A stretch of DNA of 64,000 nucleotides from Onchocerca lupi (taxonomy: Eukaryota; Nematoda; Chromadorea; Rhabditida; Onchocercidae). Positions 38,446 to 49,756 of the stretch are shown here, piece by piece. The stretch is from contig JAOVVO010000240.1 in the NCBI GenBank assembly GCA_028564675.1, forward strand, positions 1 through 64,000. The letters run 5' to 3'. The notes under the pieces are model-generated. The model was not told where the DNA came from. It saw only the letters and a list, made by a program, of their open reading frames with translations, and searched no databases. The translations under genes and the position numbers were made by a program. Numbering within the stretch: the first letter of the stretch is position 1; the number at the start of each line of letters is the position of its first letter.

Positions 38446-39964
38446 AACATACAGCTAAAAATCGCCATGACTGATATTTCGGAAACATTTAAAAAAAATT
38501 ACATGTCATCTGTCAGAAGTTAAATTTGTAATTTATTCGATTCTTTCCGATCAGATAATTGCATGATTGAAAAAATTCTAATTTCACGACTATCTTTTTC
38601 AGCCACTGTGTTTGTTCTTCAGCACTGCAACGTAATATAATCAATTCAACCAATATAGTAAAAAATTCAAGTCGATTTAATCAAACAGTAGTTTTGAGGA
38701 AATTCGTCGAAATCAATTCGAATTTCTATTATAAGAACTTTTATAGATCACCGAATCTTTGTAATTATTTCAACTTCATTTCCAAATCACTTCCATCAGT
38801 TTATTTTTCAGAGCACTGCAGAAATACTAATAGTTTTTGTAGGTTAGTCAATTTGCTCCTAACATATTTTCATTATAAAATTCCCTCTGGAAAAGATGCT
38901 GATCCAAATAATGAACATTTATTCCATTACAGTAAATTAACTGAGGATTTGAATTTATAAATCGAAAATTCAAAGTCAAATTTAAAATCGAAAGCTTGTA
39001 AAAAGAAAGCAAAAGACAATTCAATTTAAAAAAAAAGAAAAAAAAATCCAATTTCTTGAGTGGAAAAACTGTGAGGTACATTTTTAATTTGTAACAGAAA
39101 TAATAATTATTCACTAGAGAATATATTTTTCTTAACGTGCTTAAGTGTAAGCTTTAAAAGCGTATTGGAAAACAGCATAACAAAAAAGCATCATATTAAA
39201 TACAAGAACTTTGATTACATAAACCAATGCAGCCATTCTTCATCATCCAACCTCTGAAACAAAAATTTTTGATTTACAAAAAAAGTGGTGGGAAATGGAA
39301 AATAAATTTAAGAGGATCAAGCATTTTTCCTCAATTTGTAGGAATTCTTTTTTCCATTCAGCTTACTAATAAGTACTCTCCTACCACGACAAATGCGGAG
39401 ACAGCGTCTCGTCAGATATTTGACTGTAATTAAAAAAGAAAATATTCTATATAAAAAAAAAAAACTTCTTTTCGGAACAATTCAACTTTAAACCAAAAAC
39501 AACAATTAATTTCCACACTATTTTCGTTCAATACACTTACTTTTCGAAAATTTTCTAAAATCTTAAACTTCTGCTCCAAATTTGGCAGCATATTTAATTT
39601 TGTGAACAGTACTCAGCTTGTCGAAAAAAGCGAATTTTAGCAAATATATTCAAATATTCAAAATATTTCTATAATAGATTCCTCAGTCAAATAAATAACT
39701 TATTCTATCTTGCACAATGATCTTTGCTCCCCTTCTTCTCCAATTTGCTAATAGAGCTCATGTGGATTGTTTGAAAGGCTGTAAAACATGTAAATCTCTC
39801 CAACTTATATTAAAAATTAGCAATATCTGCAATCCTAACCCAAATGCGTCGTAAATGTAAATAGCTTCTTTGTTCACATAGCTATCTTTGTTCATGATTA
39901 TCAAGCTTAACTTCAACAGCGAAAAATCGTAAACTCATCCATACGTAAATCCTCCGGTCTTATA

Positions 39965-40490
39965 ATCAAGCCCATGTTTGCGCTTCCCTATAAAAGGGGA
40001 TGTTAGCAGTCGTAAAGGATCCTCTGGGCCAGTACAACCTTTGACTCGCTTTGACCCTTCAAATCTTCATCCGTTATTGTCTATCATTGATACATCTTCA
40101 ATCCTTCATCAAAACTCATCAGTTTCCAAACTTCAAATAAACCTTAAAATATATACACCTATTATCTATATCTATGTGACAAATATTGAACTATCAACTT
40201 TACTTTCCATATTCATTTATAAACTGCATCGTAACGCAGTTGCTACAATAAACTACATCATAGCTTTTATCACACGACAAATCCGTCTACACAAGCAGCC
40301 AATCCACAATTTTTCCAGTGAAAAAACTTTCACGACACAATTCATTATCCCGTCAATACCGTCATTATTGGATTGTTTCATTACATCCAGATCTTGCATT
40401 CCATCAAGCCGAAGTGAAAATAATGTATAACGTTTACTGAGAACAGCATCATCAAATGAGGGAAGAGTAGAATTCTGGTCCCTCCGAAGT
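39965..40490 (+). mobile_element. Possible LTR-retrotransposon LTR fragment
   Basis: A strong TATA region, CCCTATAAAAGGGG (39986-39999), is followed by a C/T-rich leader with CAGTCGTAAAGGATCCTCTG and TTTGACTCGCTTTGACCC. An AATAAA lies near 40135, and further on TGGTCCCTCCGAAG (40476-40489) resembles a tRNA 3'-end primer-binding site. Order and spacing resemble U3-R-U5-PBS of BEL/Pao-type elements. I found no second LTR and no gag/pol, and the boundaries are unclear. The 150-codon open frame across it (39978-40430) has no domain and is probably incidental. Confidence 0.35.
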
Positions 40491-41182
40491 AAATTAATTT
40501 TTTAAAGTTGGTTAACTCCCAAATATATTTAAATCAAATACTCAATCTCAAAAAAAAAAAAAAAATCAGTGGATGAAAGGATGTCTTTGCTAAAATATGT
40601 TTGTTAATAATAAACTTAAATTATCTTAAAACTTTGTGAGAAATTTGATTTTGATATATTTGGATATCTTTTGTCCTAATATTCAATACAGACATTAGAA
40701 TAGTAAGCACAAAAAAATCCTTCGAGTTGATTTAAAAAATTTTCCATTATTTAGTTCCATTATTTAGAACACAGGGCTGGGCTAGCGTTATAAGGAGCTT
40801 TTCTCGAAACTTCTCGTGAAAAGTGAAGTACCCGATAACTGAGTTTTAATATAGCGACCTTTTCGCCTTTCTTTCATTCTTACTTTCAAATATATTCATA
40901 CTTGACCTTGTCCACCTCTCTTCATTTCTTTTGTTCAGATTTATTGCCAGTAACTCACTAATCAAATTCCAAAATAAAGTTTTTAAAACACGACAGAAGC
41001 GCCTCGACAAAGTCGTTATACAGTAATGAAATATCAATTTGAAGTTAGCATTCGATTACATAGATTATAATGATAAGTTTGCACATAATTTAGTTCACAA
41101 TATTTTAAATTTCAAGTGATTTTCGAAAAGATACAGAGCTTTTTTTTGTATGCATTCCATATATAACACAAATACTGCAGCT

Positions 41183-44100
41183 TCATTCATCATTTTCCTT
41201 GAACAGACGTCCAAAAAAACCCTTTCGTCGTTTATGATTATTACCACCATCTTCATCATCTGTTACCTCACGAATTACTGGACCACCTGAAGCAGACCCG
41301 AAACGTGCACCAGATCTAAAAACAAAAAAATGTGACACATTGCACAATGTGACATATAATGTGTCACATACGAATAACATACTTTAAATCTATTATACTG
41401 TAGCATAGTCTATTACTCACATAATAAAAAGAATTACCTTTTTCCTCTCTCATAATCCTCATCAATCATCACATCGTTATCATCCTCTTCATCTGGAAGA
41501 GTAATAATCGGTGCATTAATACCACTACCACCGATGCGTGCTGCCTGCAAAATTGCAAAACCTTCAAAATGAAGCAAAGTAAAAGTATTCCACAACAAAA
41601 TTTGATAGTTCTTAATTCTAACCGGAACAATATAAAAAACAACTAACATGACTTCGGTTGCTTGATGACGTACCACCATACCTATTTCCACCTTCAATCG
41701 CACGATTTCTTTGGCCATCAGCTCTACCATCCATCAGATTACGTCGTGCACGAGATGCAAATTCACGATCAAATGCTTCCGCTTCATCTAAAACATTTGC
41801 GTATCATATAATTTCAGCAACTGTTATATATCTAATCTCCAGTCATCGACAAGACAAAATCAAGACAACTAGCTCCTAACTTTTTCGTACTTAGCATTTA
41901 ATGAATAAGTGAAGTGAGAATTTTGGTAAGAGTATATTAAAAGTAATCGCAATGGCAATAATCAAACCACTCAGTACCAGTTTCGTCGTTAAATTGTTGA
42001 TAGTTGATAATTAATAAAATACCTTGGGTAAGATTAACAAAACTTTGCCGTTCTCTAATCCGACCATCACGATCACGTTTCTTTTCTATTACATGAGTCC
42101 GATCACCTATTGTATGTCCAATCGTAAGCTTATCACCTACACCATCTTCACCTGTTCGAATTGCATGCCTAAAAACCAAATCACTTTTGCTATTTTTCAT
42201 TTGATATTTAATGACTGTTGATGAAATCAGAAAGCAAAATTTTTGTGAATTTCATTTATTTATCCTAATCAAAAAATTTTTTAATAAATCGCTTGTAAGA
42301 GTTCTATTTCTCCAATGCTTCGTTTTGCGAGTAAGCACGCATCATTTAAATAACAAATTTTTGAGAAAATTTTGAGAAATAGGGAAACTTCATATTTCTC
42401 AAAATATAGAAATAAGGACTCATAAATTCCATAAATTAATTAAAAATAAAATAGTACCGTGTTTCCTTTACATCACCAGTTTTACGGATTGATTTTTCGA
42501 CTACTCGAGGTTGTCCACCATTACGTCCATCAAAACTTATCATTGTTGAATGAGAAAAGACATGTGAATTTGGATCATTCATTGCCCGTGTCTGCACATC
42601 CTCCTAAAATTTCATCAAATAATTACATTCTCATTGAAAATGAAAAGTGTAATAAAATATACATTCTTTATTTAATCTGACAAAATTATGGAATGAGAAA
42701 TAAAAAATATATGCCATAATCAACAGACATTGACAGTTGAAAAGAGAAGTCTATATCGAATTTAAATCAAAATTGTCATTTTCAAAACAATGAACCATTT
42801 GTCTCATGATGCCATTGTATAAGTTAAAACCAAATGGATCCATTAGCGCCATATCATTTCGATGTGCCGGTCGTGTTCCTGGTGATTCTCCCAGTAAACC
42901 TCAACACAAAATTATATTTCTTCACAAAAATAATGTTAAATGTACTCCTTTTAACAAGGTTTTTTAAATCGATGATCAGAACTTCAGTTACCAGCATTTC
43001 ACCAACACATCCTCAGGAACCATCTTCAAATGAAGCTGAAACAAAATCCTAAATAACAAATAAGATGAGAACAATCACCTGTGGAAGAAGTGATGAAATA
43101 AAGAATATATATTTACTAACAAATATGCAAATTCGAAAAGATGAAGAATATGATGATCTTATACATACTTTTGTTCATTCTACTTTGTTTTATGAAAAAG
43201 ATTATGCATATCGCCAAACAGAAAAAAAAAAGAACGAAAAAAGAAATTACCATCAAACGTATTGTGCATATTGAACATTGAACCAAATGGATTCATCATT
43301 CCTTGCATCATTCGGTCCATATCACGCATCTGTTGTCGTATTTGATGATGAATATTCCTGGAAACAAATATTCTTTCTAGCAAAATCCATTTATCAATAT
43401 ATTTCCACATTTATATCTAATAATATTCTGTTAACTTCTATTCAATCATTCATTTATTATAAAAAAGTTAAGTGCTTTAATTAACTTTAACCTTGTCTTT
43501 TCTAAAGTACGTCTCAACATATTCAACACTGATTAAGTATAATTTATAGCAAAAATGTTATCAAAAATTTTTTAAATGAATTTGGTTTTTTTTTTTTTTA
43601 AAGTGGCAGAAAGAAAATCTGATTATTTAGAACTGGAAGAAAAGCTACTCTTGTTCATTCTTTTTCCAGTTATCATGAAGGAACAAACCCGTTTTAAATC
43701 ATTAAATGTTTTTGCAAAGTGATACGGAAAAGATGCTTTTGAAAGAAATGTAGATTGGAAGAGGGAATAAGATTTGAATAGCAGATCAAACTACGAAAAT
43801 AACTGAAAGCTGCTCAAACTGGATAACTATGGAAAAAAGCATGCGAATTCGTCGAAAGACATTTTTGGCTAATTGGTGTTATACATTAGAGATTTAGAAG
43901 TAGCTTAAATTTTGTCTGGGCTGCAATTATTAAATTCCATTTCAGATTGTTATATTTATCCAAAACCTATAAAAATCAATTCCGTATTCAGCTTAGTTTA
44001 TTTCTTACAATATCAAAAAGAAAAAAAAAAAATTACAGAAATATAGGCCACATAAAAAAGTTAATTTAAAAGCTTTAAATGACAAATAAAGAATTTTTAT

Positions 44101-47100
44101 TACATTTTCAAAATTTCCTACAAAAAAACTCTAATATAAAATGAAAATGAGAGAAATAAATCTTCTCTTCTTTATAATCATCAAACTAAAACACTGTTTT
44201 CCAAGCTATAATTACAAATTAGAAAATACAGAATAATCTTAGCCATAAATAAATCATTTAATCATCTCATTTTATTCCTGTCACAATTTTAAAACTAACC
44301 ATTTCTCCCGTGAAATATCTCTACGTCTACTCATCGCTAATCAACAAGAATAAATGGAAAATCGGAAGAAATCCTCATTTATATTGCTGGTAATAAAGAA
44401 AATATTTTTCCTCTTCTTGCTATTAATTTCAATTTCATTTAACAAAATTAGTAACAATTTCATCCTATTTTAATTGTTGAAAACTATCAATCTCCGACTT
44501 CAGAAAAATACATTCTAATCATTTAAATCCAAGAATTACATTGAGAATCTTGTATATGATTATATTAATTAAATCTTTCACATACTAATGTTATATTGTA
44601 AAATTTAACAAAATAGAAGTCTTCTAGTTTTTAAAATTTTCATTTCCGATACAGCTCTTTATTTTATGAGAATACTCGATAATGTTATAAAAAATGATTG
44701 CGACAGAACTATAATAAACTTTCACTCACGAAATCGTTAATTTTTGTAATAAATTTCTTTTTTGAAATATAAATTTCCATTTCCGAGACAGATTATAAAT
44801 GAAGCATTCAAAACGTAAAAAATGATAAATTGGTGAGGTAAAATGTCCCTTATTTCTTTGAATTCAAATTTTTTCATTAATTGAAAGATCGAGAAGCTAA
44901 AAAATTCGGTAATTTGGGAAACAGGATAGTTTATTTCATTGATAACTTTCTTAAAATTCCTTATTCATCACAATTATATCATCAACAAAGATTATTTGAT
45001 TATTTTACTTCAAGATAGCCTAATTTCACATTCCAACGTTAGAAAAATTTTATCCTTTTTTTTCTGATCTTTTGATGAAGGAAATTTTCATCTAAAAAAT
45101 TTCAAATATTAGGAAAATTCCGTTTTCTTCTTTTAAATCTATCTTAATTAATAAAAAGTACATGAATACCCAAAGAAAAATAAAAGGAAAACTAGCTAAC
45201 TATTTGTATAAAAAACAAAAAGCGACACGAAACAGTAGGAAGTCAATTTCATGCTATCGAATTCGAGTGCAAGCTGGCCCAATCGATATGAATGATAGCA
45301 TTTACATGCTAATAAAAATGTAGCATTTACATTTTTATTTATATTGATGAATAACAAAGTTTAAAACAAAATAAATAAAAAAAATAAAATCATTTGGTCA
45401 TAAGCGATATGAATGACATGCATTTTAAGGTTATTGTATTCTCGATGTCTCCTTTGAACAGTTTATCAATGAAATTTAATTATCCATCTTAACTTTTATC
45501 ACTGCGGTAAAAGAAGATTCGAAATTCTTGTTTCAAAATGGTGATTCGATTTTTATCAAAATTCTGGTTTGATCAAAAAAAAAAAAAAGAAAAAATTCTA
45601 AATTCTGATTTGATAACGTACTATTCACGAGAATACAGCGACCTTAAGAAGTTTAAAGTAGTAGTAAGTAGTTTATCAAATCAGAATTTCGAATCTTTTT
45701 TTCTAATTAAATGTTACCTACGAAATCGAAAGTAAGATGTCATTATTAACCAACCCCGTAATCATTATAACATAGCTCTCATTCATATCTATCTTAATAA
45801 TATCACTACAGATTTATTATTGTCAATTTTTTGCTCTGCTCATATCCGCAATCTGCTCAGACATGTTTTCTCTCAATTTTCTGAAAAATACAACCAGTGT
45901 TTTTCAGTCTTCTCTTTTATTCTTCCTCTCTTTTTGTCCTCTCCTTTTATCGATCATATTACCTACCATCTCGATCCATACCGATGAATTTGAATTTTAA
46001 GAACTTCTATTCCATGAGAAATTTTTGAAATCTCTCCTAGCTTAGCTTAAATGTTTCGAAAACACTCCTACTATCTCAATGCAATTTATAAGATAACGAG
46101 TGGAAGACCCTTAAATTTATCCAAATAATTTAAGCAAAAAAATGTTTTCCTTCTAAAATCAAAATCGAAAATAAAATAAAGTAGAAAAAAAAAGAGTAAA
46201 AAAAGTACCGAATGAGGAAATTGTAACAGTTCAAATGTAATGCAATGTTGAAGAGAAAGGAAAAAATATTAAGAAAGAGATAGAGGATGAATAGGAGAGT
46301 CAGACTTTAGGAAAAATGGATTCAAATCAATAACTGAAATGAGAGAGATAAACGAACGAGTGAGATATTATGGAGTTGAGAGAAAAAGGAGGAGACTGTT
46401 CAAAGAGAACAAGTCTGCGAACTTCGAAATTGTTCGAGAACAGTCAAAGACACCAATTAAAAATTCTGTTGATGGGAAATTGGAAAAACACTGAATCTGA
46501 TTGGCTGTATCGATTAAAAAAGTAACAATAAAAATGATTTGAAGAACAGGAAAGGAACTGAGCGTAATCAGATCGTACCTGAAATGTTCCGATGGTATCT
46601 ACCTGTATCATAAACAACAAATAAATTAAATTATACATAGCATGCCTTTTTATTTTACTACTTCAGTTATTTAATCCGATACTAACAACTGATTTCTTAT
46701 ATACAAAATATAAATAACAATTATTGATAATCCTTAATAATCTTCCGATTGCTTCTTCAGTCTTTAAGTTCCCATAATCCATTTCTCAAGTATTGCAAAA
46801 TTTGACAGTTAAAAACACAACATTTCGAACTTCTTTTCTGCAACATTCAATATTCTCTTTCTTAAGCTAAGAACTGTCCAAATTTACACTTGCTTTTCAT
46901 GTCTGCTTTTAGATTTAGTCACAAATTAGTAAGGAGAATTCGGAAAACAAAAATCATCAGTACACTATTATTTCATTTTTATTCAAATTTTATTTATTGC
47001 TTAAAACCAAAAATTTAAAAGAAACAAAAAACACTAACTTATAGGTATAATATTAGAAGATTTTCAATATCATTTCATCTAAACTGCTTTCTACTCCCCA

Positions 47101-49756
47101 ATAAACCATATCCTTCTATTACCCCAGCAACAACAAATTATTTGAGCTATTTGGAATAAATTTTTCAAGCGCTGCACTGTACAGTCTTCATGAAGGAATG
47201 ATATAAGAAATCAATCTTTTTCTCTATTCAAAACGTATCGACTTTTTTGTTTCTTTCAAATTTTCAGATTTAAGCAGTGGTTGAAACTTGAACGTAAAAA
47301 TTCAAATTCTCATTATTTCTGAATCCGGAAAAAATAGGAAAATAACAAAATAATAAATTTGAATAAATTCGCAAAAAATCACACCTGCTACTTGATCGCA
47401 CGGAATAAATTTGATGCTGAGTAAAGTATACCATACCTCCGTGTGTAATGTTTCAGTTCAAACTTACACACAAATACACTCACAAATAATTTAGTTGCAA
47501 ATAATATATATCTATGTGTCGCAAATACCTGTTTTTAAACTTTACCAACAAAGCATTAAATATTAATTAAAGCACTGGTGCAGACCATTATTACTGCTAC
47601 CACAAACAAGTTTTATTAGATTTCTTGAAATCATTCTAAAGGAATGTTTGTTATTCAGCAATTTCATTTGTTCACAATACAAGACGTTAATTTTAATGAC
47701 TATTGTTGGAAAATGAACAGTTATTTTTCGTTATCATTTAAACTGATCTGTATTAACAATCAATACTGATAACACTTTTTTCATGTATGATTAATAATTT
47801 CATATAAAAATCAAGAAAATAAATCTATTCCACAATCTTCTAAAAATTAACGAAAATATCGTAAAAATTTATCAATTAAATAAAGCACTGATTGATGAAA
47901 GAAATCTACAGCTCATTTATGGCCTCTATACTTCATATCTATTTCATTATAGTGACATTCATGACTCATTAAGAAAAAAACATAATGCTAAGTTCAGTGA
48001 GGATAATGTTCAAATATTTTTATATCCTTCTTGCTTGAAGCACATATATGTGAAATGTTTAAAAAATCTAGGAAGTCATTTCTATGTATGAAATCTATAA
48101 AAAGCATTTAATTCCATCCATCAGAAATGCATGTTAATCAGTAGTTCATCACGTTAAATTTTATAGGATCCTTATTTATTGAACAAAAACAAATGTTATT
48201 CACGATAATTTCACCCTCTATTAAAATTTCACAAAAAACTAGCTATGGAAGATTTCTCACATACTATAATTGTTTATTTTGATTTTGATATCAAATCAAA
48301 ATCATCTATCCTAAATTGACTATTTCAATGCCTTATCAAATTGACACTTGTTTAATTTTGCTTCACACAATTATAAAAGATCCTCAGTCATCAGACCAGA
48401 TGTAAAATCTGTTATTTTAACATTTGCACTTGATGAAAATGCAAATTAGTGTTTGAAATCACAATTAATTAAAAAAATATTCCCCTTTTTTCATGCTATA
48501 ATATTATGGATTTTGCAAAAACATTGGAAAATTCCATACTTACATACAACAGAAGGCAAACATCAAAAAAAGAAAAAAGAAAAAGAAAAACAGGTTTTAT
48601 TTTTTCCTTATTTAAATCTTTTCTCATTATAAATATTTTGAAATATTTTTCATCGTAATAATATTACATACTTGAGACCATATTTTTTTCAGTTCTTGTC
48701 ATTCTTACAATAATTCAAAATTATGTCTCTCACGGTTCACAGCTTGTTGTCACTTTTTAACTTGTCAATTACTGCTTCTTTAAACCCCGCGTTCCATCAA
48801 CAGCAGTATACTTAGTTTTACTCTCAAATTCATTGTTTGGACAATAATCAATCATCATACCATCCGAGATATAGATATTCAAATATCGCTGTCCTATGTA
48901 TTCAAGAACTAAAACTCTTATTAAAATTATCTTTAGAATTGATTTATTAATCTGTACGATTTCATTCACTCCCCAGACTCATACATTTTAAATTCTCATA
49001 AAGTTAAGATTTTACAAACAAATTTTGTTGAATGTCGGTAAAATTATTTGAAATCTAGTAACTCAGTAGCTACTATTAATTATTAAAAAAATATAATTAT
49101 TAGAAAAATGGAACGAAGTTTATCTGTCTGAGAAAAAATAGCGAGTAATTCATTACTTGACAATAAATAAATCTAATTCATTTGAAGAAAACTTATGAAA
49201 ACTGTTACTTATGACAAAATGCATTCAACCGAAACTCTTTGTATATATAAGAGGAATAAGTCCTTCACACGCTCAAAAAATTTATTTTGAAAAGTATTTG
49301 AAAAAGAACAGAAATCTCAATAATTTTTTCGATGTTCCAAATCCTGCAAAGGGTTAGTAAATGAAGTAGCTGCAAGTTTTTATCAGTACAAAGGTTGCAA
49401 CTACTTTAGAATACTCAATAATTGATCTAATGAATTCAATTAGAATACTCAATAATCGATCTAATGAATTCAATTCAAATACCGGTTAGAAAAATTAATA
49501 AAAAACAAGTTGGTAAAATAATAAACAATTGATAAATTAATAAACAATAATTTTCAGATGACGAGAAATAACTAAACTAAAAAATGAAGAATCAAATAAA
49601 ATAAAGATAACTCACTAATAAGTTCAAATCCATTTTACCAATTAAATCCAATAAATGAACAAATAAATAACCAAACTAAAAATTGACTGGTTGGTTTCAA
49701 ATTAAAAACAATTATTGAAAGACTTACCCAAAGCCAAACGGATCGCCATCAAACAT
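41183..49756 (-). CDS. MLF: Myeloid leukaemia factor (MLF) family protein
   Basis: MLF proteins are small adaptors shuttling between nucleus and cytoplasm, implicated in transcription control and protein quality control. Exons on the minus strand: 49756-49728 (MFDGDPFGFG), 43357-43251, optional 43035-43021, 42899-42796, 42603-42458, 42168-42023, 41787 to about 41670, about 41545-41455, and about 41317-41183. Family signatures are clear: a Met-rich N-terminal block (RQQMRDMDRMMQGMMNPFGS), DMALMDPFGFNLYNGIMRQM, SHSTMISFDGRNGGQPRVVE, TIGHTIGDRTHVIEKKRDRD (human MLF2 has SIGHHIRDRAHILQRSRN) and DEAEAFDREFASRARRNL (human FDDEWRRE). The end has an acidic patch (PDEEDDNDVMIDEDYERG), a basic KRRKGFFGRLFKENDE tail and TGA. 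Exon phases match at every junction I checked. The first intron is about 6.4 kb from the distal start. The gene looks intact. Confidence 0.9.
43021..43035 (-). other. Candidate 15-nt microexon in MLF
   Basis: The 15 bases CTTCATTTGAAGATG (minus strand) follow an excellent acceptor (TTTTGTTTCAG) and precede a weaker donor (GTTCCT). Including them reads ...NTFDASFEDGLLGESPG; skipping reads ...NTFDGLLGESPG. Both keep frame because the flanking introns are in phase 1. It could be alternatively used, or it could be only a chance acceptor. Confidence 0.4.
44300..44334 (-). CDS. MLF: Alternative proximal first exon of MLF
   Basis: ATG at 44334 opens MSRRRDISREKW and the exon ends with a GTTAGT donor after 35 nt, in phase 2. 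Joining to the exon at 43357 gives ...REKWNIHHQIRQQMRD. The distal first exon (49756-49728, 29 nt, MFDGDPFGFG, donor GTAAGT) also ends in phase 2 and joins the same acceptor as ...FGGNIHHQIRQQ. The distal form resembles the acidic/Phe/Gly N-termini of other MLF proteins. The proximal form is basic. Two promoters giving two N-termini is the straightforward reading; no AG acceptor consensus was checked experimentally. Confidence 0.55.
44400..49400. other. Long first intron of MLF (distal form); no other exons recognised
   Basis: The 5 kb between the two candidate first exons is AT-rich with poly-A/T runs. Apart from a palindrome-ended repeat at 45514-45697, I find no coding exon, RNA gene or transposon. 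Candidate in-frame ATG exons with phase-2 donors were sought and not found. Confidence 0.5.
45514..45697. repeat. Small inverted-repeat element (about 184 bp), nested arms
   Basis: Outer arms AAGATTCGAAATTCT (45514-45528) and AGAATTTCGAATCTT (45683-45697) are exact reverse complements. Inner arms AAATTCTGATTTGATAA (45599-45615) and TTATCAAATCAGAATTT (45673-45689) are also perfect (17 bp). A further degenerate copy, AAAATTCTGGTTTGAT, lies at 45558-45574. The structure resembles a small MITE or foldback in the MLF first intron. No clear target duplication is seen. Confidence 0.7.
49408..49475. repeat. 34-bp direct duplication
   Basis: Two adjacent 34-bp units starting AGAATACTCAATAATYGATC and ending TAATGAATTCAATT (49408-49441 and 49442-49475) differ at one base (T/C). 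This is a recent tandem duplication, about 300 bp inside the MLF first intron. Confidence 0.9.

Larger units (their letters stand above)
37269..41182. other. Convergent spacer between SF3A3 and MLF
   Basis: The stretch is AT-rich except for 37930-38440, which has balanced composition and a readable minus-strand frame, and 39965-40490, which has LTR-like features. Both are listed separately. The rest (38500-39960, 40490-41180) shows only short low-complexity frames. Confidence 0.5.

Noticed and set aside
39978..40430. 150-codon open frame upstream of MLF
   Set aside because: It runs through the LTR-like fragment and has no domain. Better explained by the low stop density of the C/T-rich leader.
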